Part shown: piece after piece, positions 34,253 to 44,330 of the stretch | Layout: each line of letters starts with the position of its first letter | Position numbering within the stretch: position 1 is the first letter of the stretch | Assembly (NCBI GenBank): GCA_031769625.1 | Contig: JAUIMM010000135.1 | Span: 8,049,501 to 8,113,500, forward strand | DNA: 64,000 bases | Source of the DNA: Taudactylus pleione | Lineage: Eukaryota; Chordata; Amphibia; Anura; Myobatrachidae | Direction: 5' to 3' | Translations under genes and position numbers: made by a program | The notes under the pieces: model-generated | What the model saw: the letters and a program-made list of their open reading frames with translations, nothing else | Database searches by the model: none | Told to the model about the DNA's origin: nothing

Positions 34253-34614
34253 TAAACAGCTTAATAATCATTCTAACTTTTTGATGGTTTAGCTTTCGCT
34301 TTTTGAGCCAACATTTCGACCCGTTTTGATGTACTGTGTTAAATGTCGCTTTGCGGTTTTGCTAAATGGATGTTTGGCATATTTGAACTTTGGTCTAGCA
34401 CAAAATGTATCAACAAAAATGCACAGAGTGAAATGTGTCAAGTAATTTTGTTGTTTATTTTCAGTTTGGACGTATCATGACAATACCCCGGCATGTAAGC
34501 AGCAATGGATGGTATCATCAAGCTAAGTTGTTTTAATATAGTTTTGGGGTGGGTCAAAAGCCTTACTTTGTAATTTTTGAATTTCAGGTTGATCTGGGGC
34601 GGATTGTTCTGGCC

Positions 34615-35736
34615 ATGCTCCCGGATGCCGACCAACCTCAATCTCATCCCAGGCGTAGGCATCGTAGGCATGCAAGGCCCCAGATATTTCGAACACGTGT
34701 CACCCTTTTTGGAATGCCCGATGATGAGGTTTTAAGATGCTACCGTCTACCTCCCAAAATCATCATAGACACTCTCTCATTAATAGAAAGTGATCTTGAG
34801 CGGCAAATTGACAGTCCAACAGCAATACCACCACTGACGCAATTTATGGCGGTGTTACATTTCTGTGCCTCAGGATCGTTTCAAACAACGGTGGGAATAG
34901 TGGCGGGCATCTCCCAATCCTCCTTTTCCCGGATCCTGAGGGCAGTGATGGAGGCACTTTTCAAGCACCTCCATCATTTTATTCAAATGCCTTTGGATAT
35001 GGGTGCCCTTAGTGTGGCCAAGGCCAATTTTTACCAAATAGCTGGCTTCCCACACATCATAGGGGTTGTGGATGGTACTCACATACCACTTCAGCCTCCA
35101 GCACGGCTGGAGGCAATATTTAGAAACAGGAAACACTATCACTCCCTGAATGTAATGGTGGTATGTGATGCCTCCCTCCAGATCCTGTCCCTGAATGCTA
35201 AGTTACCAGGAAGTGCACATGACTCCTTCGTCATCCGGCAATCAGGGATATGGCAGAAATTAACCAACCTACAAGCTGGTGATGCGTGGCTTCTGAGTAA
35301 GTGGAGACCTTTAGTACATAACAATGTTAAGCTTGATACACAGTGTTCCTGATGTTGTCTCTTATTTTTCACAGGAGACAGTGGATACCCTTGCATGTCC
35401 TGGCTGCTCACTCCTTATTTGGCTCCCACACCAGGCCCACAAAGTGAGTATAATTCCGCACTTACAGCCACCAGGCAAGTGGTGGAGCGCTGTATCGGCC
35501 TTTTAAAAGGCCGATTCAGATGCCTCCACCACTCTGGTGGCGAGCTCATGTATTTGCCGGATATGGTGTCAAAAATTGTGGTCCTGTGTGGGATATTTCA
35601 CAACATCGCCATAAGGAGTGGTGTCCCAATGCAGCCAGAGGATGCCTTACCTGAGGATGGCCCCCCCGAGGTTGGTCGGAGGTCAGTATGTGGGGGGGCC
35701 ATACGCGATGATGTGGTGGCCAGATTTTTTAGGTAA
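34615..35736 (+). CDS. PIF/Harbinger DDE transposase (HARBI1-like), two exons, intact
   Basis: Exon 1 34615-35296 and exon 2 35375-35736 (donor GTAAGT, acceptor TTTTTCACAG) give 347 residues, the usual length for HARBI1-like proteins. Start ATG at 34615 follows a pyrimidine-rich AATTTCAG acceptor at 34588, so a 5' UTR intron is likely. An N-terminal helix-turn-helix region (SFQTTVGIVAGISQSSFSRI) precedes the RNase H-like core. Candidate catalytic residues are D153 in VVDGTHIPL, D203 in PGSAHDSF and E265 in VVERCIGLLKGRF. The usual LLGDSGY box reads LLRDSGY across the splice. It cuts and pastes DNA at 3-bp targets, normally with a Myb-like partner. No stop or frameshift is seen. The TAA at 35734 coincides with a GTAAGT, so a further small exon is possible. 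Confidence 0.93.
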
Positions 35737-36559
35737 GTTTGACCCAAACTACAGTGTTTATACCTAATGTGTTTGTGTTTGTTTGCGAACATCTAATTTA
35801 TTTTTATTTTTTCACCATCTTCTGTTTGTTCACATAATCTTTGCCACTCCAACGCTCACTACTTCCTGCTACCCTTACCAAACCTGGATCTGGTGATTTT
35901 GGCCATATATTCTGGAACCCATATCGCAACGCCATGTTTGTGGAATCATGTTGGCATGGTCCTTCGTCAACCAGTTCTTGATTGTTTTTTTAAATTAAAT
36001 ATTTTATTTGTATGTGTTGTATTTGAGATTATCAGTGTTTTTTGGTTTTGGGACTGACCACTTTGATTTCTCATTTAAGTTGTGAATAAATGTTTGGAGA
36101 GTGAAATGGTCTTCCTTTTTTTGGACGTTAACAGCAAGTGTAACCAGGTTAACACACCTTACAATTGACTAAGGGGTAATCCAGTACTGACACCAGTTGA
36201 TGTAAACTGAAATATGTTTGCAGGTTCCCAACCCACACCAAAAGGAAGCCTGTCCAAACCTTTGGATTTTGAAGATTGGCCTAAGCAGCTTGCACACCAA
36301 CTAGGAACCTGTAAACTGGCGAAATATCTAATTGACACTACACCCAAAAAGGGAAATGACATTGTTACTGTTATGTGTTTCTTGTGGCTGTTTAACATAC
36401 AAATACAAAATACTATCTAACTTTTAAAAAATGGAAATCCGTGCAGGAACAGTCTACTTATGTCAGGGAAAACTATTTGTGTTTTAGAAAAAAAGAATGA
36501 GCCAGAACGTATATTAGAACTACAAAATTTATTTACAAAACGAATCAAAAAAAAAAAAA
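35737..36559. other. Spacer between transposase and second SANT-like gene
   Basis: AATAAA occurs near 36085 (GTGAATAAATGTTTGG) and could end the transposase transcript. A 68-codon plus frame at 36214-36420 (begins MFAGSQPTPKGS) has no recognised domain and is opposed by a minus frame, so coding is doubtful. Confidence 0.5.
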
Positions 36560-37866
36560 CTACTGGCGAAGGATGCCAGACAGCCGGTCAAGGGCCACAA
36601 GAAGGCCAATTACATGTTGCCGCATCTGGCCAACACAATCCTCCACCTCTTGACGACGCCTCTGTTCCTCTGTGGGTGAGAAAAGTGTGTGGATTAATAA
36701 AACAATAGGGAATCCACATTAAAAAAACAAAAACACAACGAAATCACTCCTAAACCGAAAATAAAAAAAACAAAACAAAAAGGGGGTGCTGGCAAAAATA
36801 CAAGGCCTATGTACAAATTCACACAGGTGTGATATGTGTATGTTGAAATCAACAGGAAGAGGTAAAGGCAAACTGCTAAATCAACAAAAGTAAACCAAAC
36901 AAGCACGAATAAAGGCACGACACATGATTACATACAAACAGTTTGTGGTTAAAAAAAATGAGAAAGAAAAACATACCGGGAGCCAAAACGGGAGCTCCGG
37001 AAGTCCATCCATGTTCCTCCTCGGAGGAGCCTTCATTCCCCAAAGAACGGGGAGGGGTAATGATGGACTCCGGGGAGGGGGTAATTGGAAGAGGGGTGGG
37101 TGGAGGAGAGGGGGAAGTGGGACGGAGGGGAAGGAGGCCCGACAGTTCCGGGAGAGGGTCTGGGAAGGCTGGGGAGGAGTGGGGTATAGGGGAAATATTT
37201 GGGGTGGAGTGTTGGCTGGGGGTTGGGGATAGTGGCCGGGAACGCCGTCTGGCCGGACGGTGACGGCGTAGTCTTGGCTGTCCTCCTAAAATATGTAAAA
37301 CAAATTGAGGTTAGTTTCTGGGCAAATCCGGGGCCCAAATTTAAAAAAAAAAACCAGCAACAAAAAACATGCAAAAAGGAGTAGAATGAAAAAAACAGAA
37401 ATAGAGGGAAAACATGCACACGCAGATATGAGGACAAATAATTAATAGGACAGACAGGAAAACATGCACACGCAGATATGAGGACAAATAATTAATAGGA
37501 CAGACAGGAAAACATGCACACGCAGATATGAGGACAAATAATTAATAGGACAGACAGGAAAACATGCACACGCAGTTTGCCCCACAAACACAAACATGAA
37601 AACCACAATACATAACACTTACTTTCAAGGATCTGCATGCGAAAGCATGCCAGCAAGCGGGGCGTTCGCCGTTGCAGGTCTGACCACCTGCGCTCAAGCT
37701 GCCCGATGTTGCGGCGTGAACCCATCGACCGCAGGCGGGACCGTGCCTCCGCATACGCGGAGCGCTTCTGCCGGTTGGTGATGGGTGGAGGCTGGCTGGT
37801 GATCCGCCTATCCATCACCTCCGTAAGCACCAGCAGCTCGCGCCTGGTGAATGCGGAGGCTCTCAT
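36560..37866 (-). CDS. Second SANT/Myb-like protein of the Harbinger transposon, three exons
   Basis: Exons on the minus strand: 37866-37623, 37285-36977 and 36669-36560, with GTAAGT/TTTTAG and GTATGT/CCCACAG borders and agreeing phases. The start at 37866 (ATCATGAGA) is chosen as the ATG nearest the domain; upstream ATGs up to 37917 are in frame. The product is about 220 residues with no stop. Exon 1 is a SANT-like domain (FTRRELLVLTEVMDRR to QLERRWSDLQRR), aligning with the first SANT gene at its FTR(K/R)E start and its RRW(G/S)D end. Exon 2 is a Pro/Ser-rich linker ending in an acidic SSEEEHGW. Exon 3 is a helical C-terminus (VGQMRQHVIGLLVALDRL) suited to oligomerisation. The function as a transposase partner is inferred. 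Confidence 0.82.
37411..37575. repeat. 50-bp tandem repeat (3.3 units) in intron 1 of the second SANT-like gene
   Basis: Three identical units beginning AAAACATGCACACGCAGATA and ending GGACAGACAGG, then a partial fourth. Perfect identity implies recent expansion. Confidence 0.95.
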
Positions 37867-37923
37867 GATGGCAATGGAGTTTTTCATACAAAACATTTTT
37901 GATAAAGTGTGGCCCAAATTTCT

Positions 37924-38538
37924 GATTGGCTAATGTATTTTGGAAATTAACAGGAGCAATTTTATTGGTTAGTGTATGAGTCATGTGTTCAACAGGGCCA
38001 GAAATCTCTGGAGAGTTCTGATAGGCTTGATGCAGTGACATGCGTTTGCAAATTTAAATAAAGAAATGAACCCCGGAAAATATGCGGGGATCCACAGCAA
38101 TAGAACAATTGTTTAATTGTGGTTCACATGTTTTTTGAACAATAAAAGCGAATGTTCCATCCGTACGTATTCTGCGGGTAAACACAAACACGGACAAGAG
38201 TAAAGTTTCTTGCATTGTGTTGAAAAAAAAAAAAAAATGAATTAATTGATACATTGATTGGCATGATACGATTGAGGGAGGTAGGCAGAATAAAGGAGCA
38301 GGTCATCGACATCTGACAAGGCCACTTCCGGTTTCACTTGTGCGTGCGTTCCCTTCAAGCCATTTCGGGGATGTACGCTCGCTATTTCGCACGCTCGTTA
38401 GTTAGAGGAGGGGTCGCCTGAGTTTAGGGAGGAATTTTAGATGCGAACGAAAATACGAGCGAGCCATTGAATTTAAATAATTTTGTACGTACGCCTAATG
38501 TACGTGTGCCCGCTTGCGAGTGGGTCTGAATGAGGGCC
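37924..38538. other. Right terminal non-coding region of the Harbinger transposon
   Basis: Contains the upstream region of the second SANT gene (ATTTAAATAAAG near 38053), a poly-A tract at 38223-38236, and from about 38320 a CpG-rich terminus with CGTGCG, ACGCTCG and GTACGTACG motifs resembling the left end. Confidence 0.6.
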
Positions 38539-38540
38539 AA

Positions 38541-38845
38541 GGTGCGTACACACTGGGCGATTAAAGGGCAATATCGTTATCGTTCAGTCGTCCACTTTAT
38601 TATTAACACCAAAACGATGAACGATAATGACGATGCGTGTTCCCGCAGGTCGTTTGTCATTATCGGTCATCGGGTAAACATGCAGGCCAACCTGACGATA
38701 TCATCAGGTTGCTGCATGTTGGGGAATGGGGGAGAGAGCCCAGCGCTGAACGATATCGTTAATGATATCGTTCAGCGGGTGTGCTCAATGTCATGAACGA
38801 CATTGAGCACACCCTGCCGGGGACACACTAGACGATATCGCTCAG
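38541..38845. mobile_element. MITE abutting the Harbinger right end
   Basis: Begins GGTGCGTACACACTGGGCGA and ends near GACACACTAGACGATATCGC. The interior has repeated ACGATAATGAC, ATATCGTT and AACGATATC palindromes. It lies inside the same host MITE as the Harbinger element. Confidence 0.55.
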
Positions 38846-38849
38846 GGAG

Positions 38850-39005
38850 CATATAGACTACCCAGCTGGTGCACAGGTGTAGTCGTTACTCACTAACACA
38901 TTTGAAAAGATCCACAGGTGGATCTAATTATTTCACTTATGATTCTGTGAGGAGACCTGGAAAACATGCACTGTTGGTAGCTCTCGAAGACCAGGGTTGG
39001 CGTAC
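38850..39005. mobile_element. Right part of the host MITE (5681-type)
   Basis: Contains CACAGGTGGATCTAATTATT, TGGAAAACATGCACTG and the terminus GTAGCTCTCGAAGACCAGGG, all matching the inverse of the complete copy at 5681-5878. Confidence 0.7.
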
Positions 39006-39429
39006 CTCTGTTCTAGATAATGATTAATCTCATACCTCCATACATGACCTAATCCAGGTGGGATGAAGCGCTCTATTCCTGGACTTCCCTCCTAGCTCAT
39101 GATTGCCATCACCTGTGGTGAACTACATAATTGACTGCAAACATAAATAAAGCGGGAAGTCCAGGAACATAGTATTTTGTAAAGACCCACTGTATGTTAA
39201 ATATAGTGGACCTTTACAATTACAATTTAAACTAATATAAATAACCGGTCAAACTGTATATACTGTATATATGACCAGGTTACCCATTCTTTGCACTGGT
39301 TTTCTAGATTATTTTTTTTTAGTTCTTCATTTACAAAGTATTCATATATGTAATTTCAATATTTCCCAGTAAACAAAGTGATGGGTTCTTTCAAAAGGGG
39401 TGAGGATGTGTAGTCTTCAATCTAGTTCC

Positions 39430-39735
39430 AGCGCGGGCAAGGGTGGCCGCATCTATTGACTGGAGTTGATCGCTGCACCGCTATTTTTCATACCCGCGGG
39501 ACACTGCGGCCTTTTCATCACTCTTGGCGCGTGCCCACAATGCACGGACATGCCGTGCTGCCCCGAAGCTCATCCCTCTCGAAAGTTTTCACTCTCTGTT
39601 AATAGATGCCGTGCGAATGCGTATGGCATCTATTCACTGGCGGTGATCGCTGCACTGCTATTTTTCACACCCGCGCCTGTGTGTGGGCACAGCATTTGGC
39701 ATATTGTTTTAGTGGGGCACCACCAAAAGAAACAA
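39430..39735. repeat. Direct repeat pair with palindrome (GATGCCGTGCG...TGGCATC)
   Basis: GATCGCTGCA(C/T)(C/T)GCTATTTTTCA followed by CCCGCG occurs at 39468 and 39644. Between them AGATGCCGTGCGAATGCGTATGGCATCT is palindromic (written in parts: AGATGCCGTGCG and GTATGGCATCT). The same palindrome type is in the MITE at 2903-3240. Confidence 0.55.
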
Positions 39736-39739
39736 GCCT

Positions 39740-41010
39740 AGCAGGAACGCTAAGTCACCTAGATGAGGTGGGCAGGCCCATAATTATGGCCATTTTTATG
39801 CTAAGATCCTCTTTGATGCAATTTAGCAGAATTCTTATCAGGAACGCTAATGAGCATGTTCACTTTGTTGCTGGGTGACCCTGCAGGTGACGTACACCTG
39901 TCCATGTGAGATTTCCTCAGGTAGATCCCAGTCACTCTGTAGGACTGAGACTGACTGGTAGTAATGGCAAAACAGCATGATGGGAAATACCAAATGCTTG
40001 ACCTAAAAGAGGTAGTCTCTGGGCATGAGTAGTATGAAAACATACTGTCCCTTGGCAGAGTGTGTTAGTGAGACTTCAAGCAGTTTGTTGAGTTGCAGAC
40101 CTGTGGAAGTTATGCTGTGCCAGTCTTCACTGCGCATGCCCCCAAATCAGGTACAGGCGATGCAGAGTCATGCACATTCCAACTGCATTTACACTTGTAG
40201 GTAAATGAAGCAAGGTACTGTAGGTGTATTAAAAGAAGCTACTTTCACACAGTTGTGGCTCTTGATTTCAAAAATGTATTACTTATTATTTGATATCATG
40301 GTAGTTGTTATTTTATGACTCCAGGCTGACATCCCATGTGTGGTAATAGTAGACAATGGGAAGGGACCTGAGGGAACAGTGACGTTCCTCCTTAAGAAAA
40401 CATTGGACGCTTTTCACCTCAGCAAGTGTGATTTTTCCTGCAGCTCAGCTCTCTTCCATAAACTTTTTAACTATCTCTCTTTTACATGAGAATTATGATA
40501 CATACAGTATACTACATGATTCAGCGCTGGATTATGAGACAAGATCTACCCCGTGAATAAAAAGTTGGTCTTTGTGCCCTTAGTTAAAAGAACAATTAGC
40601 ATGATATGATAATTGCAGTTATGTGTAAAACTGTTAGGCATCCAAAGTCTACCATGGTTCCCAGAGAATCGGGTACTGACGAGAGAGATAACTGTTGGGC
40701 TATGGTCACCAGGAGCTACAGAGATGAAGACTCTTCAATTGTTGATGTGAGCATAGTAACCAAAGCGATGTTGGCATGCAAGTCTTAACAAATACCATCA
40801 GCCAGAGACTGATGTTTGTGAGTGTGTAAACTCTGACTGTTATATGCATTTTCCCTTAATATAGAGCAGGATATGGGGCAAACAAGGTGGGTGCTCTCCA
40901 TGGGGCGTGGTGTTGGGAAGCAAAATGTTTTTTTTACCCAACAGTGGATGAGTAGAAAGACAGAAGAGGTTAGGTGGACAATCGCCATATCCCTGCTCTT
41001 ATGTTCTCTT
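39740..41010. other. Intergenic DNA, no recognisable feature
   Basis: An acceptor-like ATGACTCCAG at 40324 is followed by an open stretch to about 40488 without a known domain or a donor; it was not called. Otherwise nothing supported. Confidence 0.4.
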
Positions 41011-41014
41011 TTCC

Positions 41015-41075
41015 CTATTGTATGAAACTGCAAATTTGATGGCACTTTACAAATAAATTATAACAATTATAATAT
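41015..41075. mobile_element. LINE (L2-like) 3' tail
   Basis: GATGGCACTTTACAAATAAA followed by TTATAAC repeats resembles the conserved GGCGCTTTATAAATAAA-type 3' end of vertebrate L2-clade retroposons and the SINEs that borrow it. No coding part remains. Confidence 0.45.
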
Positions 41076-41129
41076 AGAGTAGTCAAAATGTGTTGACCCA
41101 TAGAAGGGAACAAAGCACCTGTTTAAAAA

Positions 41130-41515
41130 AGCCTACCAGCCCCCCTCATAATCCCCTCTCATGACTTCTATCGTACCTCCTTATCTCTTCCCAGTTCAGC
41201 TCCCAGTATACCACCATTCCCTTAGACTGTATGTTCTCATGGGCAGGGCCCTCTGCCCGCTTGTTCTCATTCTGCACTTTCCACGGTTCCAATTTGCCCT
41301 CCTTCATTCAGCAGCTTTGATCCTGTCTCTCTGCTCTCACAGCGTGCTGGGTCACTGACTGATGTTGTTACTACCTGTCAATAGTTGTTTTTTTTACCTC
41401 TGTACTGGCTGTTTGAATATATTGTATTATCAGTGTGTTCTAGTACAATTTGCCTGTAGGCTGCCATGAACACTTTGTGGTGTCATGTAAATAATAATAA
41501 CAACAACAAAGGTAA
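41130..41515. mobile_element. Possible second LINE/SINE remnant ending in (AAT/AAC)n
   Basis: The block TGTATGTTCTCATGGGCAGG followed by GCCCTCTGCCC resembles the GCTCTATGGGCAGGGCCCTC-like part of L2-related 3' ends. The segment ends in AATAATAATAACAACAACAA at 41489-41508, a simple-repeat tail. Confidence 0.4.
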
Positions 41516-41519
41516 CTTG

Positions 41520-42470
41520 TCTCTACAAGGCAAATGTTGAGGGGAGGAAAAGTGGGGGGAGGCGAGGTTGATTGTGTATTGTAGGTGGACGGAAAAGCTG
41601 GTGGTCTGTATAGAGGGAAATGTGGGAAAGTTTGGTAGGAGACTAGGAGAATGGATTGAAAATTGAAGACAAGTCGGTTGTTCCCATGGATAAGTCAAGG
41701 AAGGTGACCTCAAAGGAGAAAGGCAATGGGCCAGTTGTCTGTCCCTATAAGTTGTTGAATGGTTTAATGCACAAGGTATGCGTACCCGTTAACCTGGCAA
41801 GGAATGTCACAAGGAAGTAAGGTAGTTGCCTCCTAATGGGTAAGGAATTGGGGGAGGAGGCAAGATTAGGAATGGTGTATTCTCCATAGGGGAAACAAGT
41901 AAATTAAATGGAAGAAAGGGATGAAATGTAGGTAGTCCATGTAAATGAGTTTATGTGGGTGATATCAAATATGGGTGTAAAATTGGGCCAAGGAGATAAT
42001 GTGGGGTTACTGAGGAGCAAGTTAGTCATCATCATTATTGCGACTGTAAAAGTTTACATTAAAGCAATGTGGTTGACTCCGCTGAGGGGAACACGGTACT
42101 GAGGCAAAAACAAGATAGGTAGTCTAAAAAGGTAGAAGTGAAAGGTGGTATTAATTGAGTGGAGCAAAAATATATGCTTCCCAAATAGGGAATAGGTCAG
42201 GAAGAAAGATTTAGTGATCTCTGATTGATTATTTGCTCTTTAAAAAAAAAAGTCTCAAAAGCAGTGGTGTAAGGCTGGCAGTCCTGAGATGTGCTGAGAA
42301 TAAGGTGGGTGTAATCTAGAGGTGGTAAAAGGTGTAGGATAAGGCGGATTGGGGGTATATAGATCACCTGAGTGTGAAGCCAGTTGGATTGTTTCTATAT
42401 ATCAAGATATAAGGGTATGAAAGTTAGGTGTATACTACCCAGCAGATGTAAATAGATATGTAAATGATGC
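41520..42470. other. Purine-rich intergenic stretch
   Basis: The plus strand is conspicuously rich in A and G (GGAAAAGTGGGGGGAGGCGAGG, GGTAAGGAATTGGGGGAGGA) over about 900 bp. No coding potential or termini were seen. Confidence 0.5.
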
Positions 42471-42474
42471 CTTT

Positions 42475-42828
42475 GGTTGAGCTAAAGCGGATCTCTACAC
42501 TTGCAGAGATCAACCAAAAAGTGCTTGGAGGGGAACTAAGTTCCCCTCCTTGCACTGTTACCCAACACATGTGCCCTGTAGTTCCATTCGTACAGCATTC
42601 TGGGGTGTGGTTCCAGAAGTGATGTTGGCAGTCACAGACTGCTGCATCACTTGTGGGGGTTCCAGGGAGTCAGGGGAGATCTGTTCTGCACAAGAGCAGA
42701 ATGGATCTCCTCTGGAAAAGCCGGGGGATTAAGCAGGCCATTGCATTTGCATGTGATGCAACGTTGCCAGCTGAAGGACTGCTGGCTGCAGTCGCATCAC
42801 ATACGACATTGTCAGTTAACTGGTTAAT
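42475..42828. other. Intergenic DNA with a short inverted repeat
   Basis: GTGCTTGGAGGGGAACTTAGTT-like arms (AGGGGAACT / AGTTCCCCT) meet near 42530-42550. No other feature is supported. Confidence 0.4.
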
Positions 42829-43221
42829 TAGAGATTAGCGTGAAACCCCATGTTTTGGTTTTGGTTGTGGCTAAACCATACTCAAGTGTTATGGTTCAGT
42901 TTTGGTTTTGTATTTTTCTAAAAAGTGATAAAAATAGCTAAAATCATGTAACTTGCATTAACAACATCATTAATTTCCAGTCATTTCGAGTAAATTTTGA
43001 CCACCTCTCAGCACCTGAACTCACGAGGGAGGGACTTAAATGCTATCCAATACACACAAGATCCGGTTTTTAGAACTGAGTTCCGACCTTGGGAAGAAGA
43101 CCTTAGTCGGGACTTGGTTCTACAGGAAACCCCAAAGTGGACCGAGCTGGGACTTGGTTTGACTCGGATCCCAAAGTTCAGATGTGTTCGGTTTTCAGCA
43201 AAACCGAAACTCTCATCTTTA
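42829..43221 (-). mobile_element. Non-autonomous hAT, TAGAGAT family (reverse orientation)
   Basis: Ends TAGAGATTAGC and CTCATCTTTA, flanked by TGGTTAAT (42821-42828) and TTGTTAAT (43222-43229), 7 of 8 bases equal. The left part is the reverse complement of the intact hAT's 3' end (TTTTGGTTTTGG, TTTTGACCACCTC). The right part has the GACTCGGATCCC / CGGTTTTCAGCAAAACCGAA subterminal motifs. No transposase. Confidence 0.75.
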
Positions 43222-43779
43222 TTGTTAATATTAGAGATGAACGGGTTCGGTTCCCAGAGAACCGAACCCACCCGAATTTAGCATATCTGAGTCGGATCCA
43301 GGCAGGCTCGGAGGTTCCCGCCTTACTCGGTTCTCGAAACCGAGGCAAAACAATAGAGACGGAAATCTTGCAGTTTGCGAGCTTCCGTCTCTATGATCAA
43401 TGAAGTATATAGGGACCACGCGACAGATGCCATTTCACTCCGGCTGTGGAGACTGAACAGGGAAGGTGGGTAGTGTAGGGCTGGGAGAGGTGCTTGTGCT
43501 ATCTGCTGTGTTCTGGGCTGGTGTTGATCCATTCTGGTCTCTGGTCATGGTGCTGTCACTGTGCTGTCTGCTGATCCATTCTGGTCTCTGGTCACGGTGC
43601 TGTTACTATCACTGTGCTGTCTGTGCTTATCCATTCTGGTCTCTGGTCACGGTGCTGTCACTGTCACTGTGCTGTCTGGTGATCCATCAGGGCTGTCTGC
43701 TGTGTCCTGGGCTTTTGCTGTGTCCATCTCTGGGCCCAAGTTCTGGATTCCAAGAAAAAAAAATTAAAGTGTCTTTAAA

Positions 43780-44330
43780 GTTTTTATATTTTTCTGTGTG
43801 TGCATGCATCGTTAACAGGCTTAACCACAGTAGCGCACAAGAGCCAGCCAACAACGCACGTTGCAACCTTGTGCTGCCCGCATACAGTTGTTCTTAAAAA
43901 AACAAAACAATAAAAGTGTCTTATTTTTTTCTTGTTTGTGTGGGTGGGTTTTCACCTTAACCACAGTAGCGCACAAGATCCAGCCAGTAACGCACATTGC
44001 AACCTTGTGCTGCCTGACTCCATTCATTCTCAAAAAAATAATAATAGAGTCATATTTTTTTCTTGTTTGTGTGGGTGGGTTTTCGCCATAGCAGCAGTAG
44101 TGCACAAGATTCAGCCAGTAACTCACGTTGCAACCTTGTGCTGCCTGATTCCAGTCATTCTCAAAAAAAAAAATACAATAAAAGTGTCATATTTTTCCTT
44201 GTTTGTGTGGATGGGTTTTCGCCTTAACTGCAGTAGTTCACAAGAGCCAGCCATCAACGCAAGTTGCAACCTTGTGCTGCATGACTACAGTCGTGATCAA
44301 TCGTTACTCTGGGGCCAAGTTCTTCTGGAG
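43780..44330. repeat. Four ~120-bp leader repeats in the hAT relic
   Basis: Units contain TTGTTTGTGTGGGTGGGTTTTC, AGTAGCGCACAAGA(G/T)CCAGCC and GCAACCTTGTGCTGC followed by an A-rich tract. They occupy the same position as the 160-bp repeats of the intact hAT and share the CAGTAGC and GCGCACAAG/GCGCAG elements, but are not the same sequence. Confidence 0.85.

Larger units (their letters stand above)
31433..38538. mobile_element. Complete three-gene PIF/Harbinger transposon (7.1 kb), TSD AAG
   Basis: Left end GGCCCTCATTCAGAGCCACT and right end GGGTCTGAATGAGGGCC are inverted repeats continuing through CTCGCAA(A/G)C. AAG flanks both ends (31430-31432, 38539-38541). It carries three split genes: a minus-strand SANT/Myb-like gene (33636-32366), a plus-strand HARBI1-type transposase (34615-35736) and a second minus-strand SANT/Myb-like gene (37866-36560). 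The first two are divergent with about 980 bp between their starts. The transposase is open, so the element could be recently active or still active. The first SANT gene has one in-frame stop. Confidence 0.92.

Noticed and set aside
36214..36420. Possible fourth gene of the Harbinger transposon (68 codons)
   Set aside because: Opposed by an overlapping minus frame, no domain, no clear promoter or splice partner; kept only as a remark.
40324..40490. Acceptor-like site and open stretch that could be an exon
   Set aside because: No recognisable domain and no donor in the right phase for the 15825 exon.
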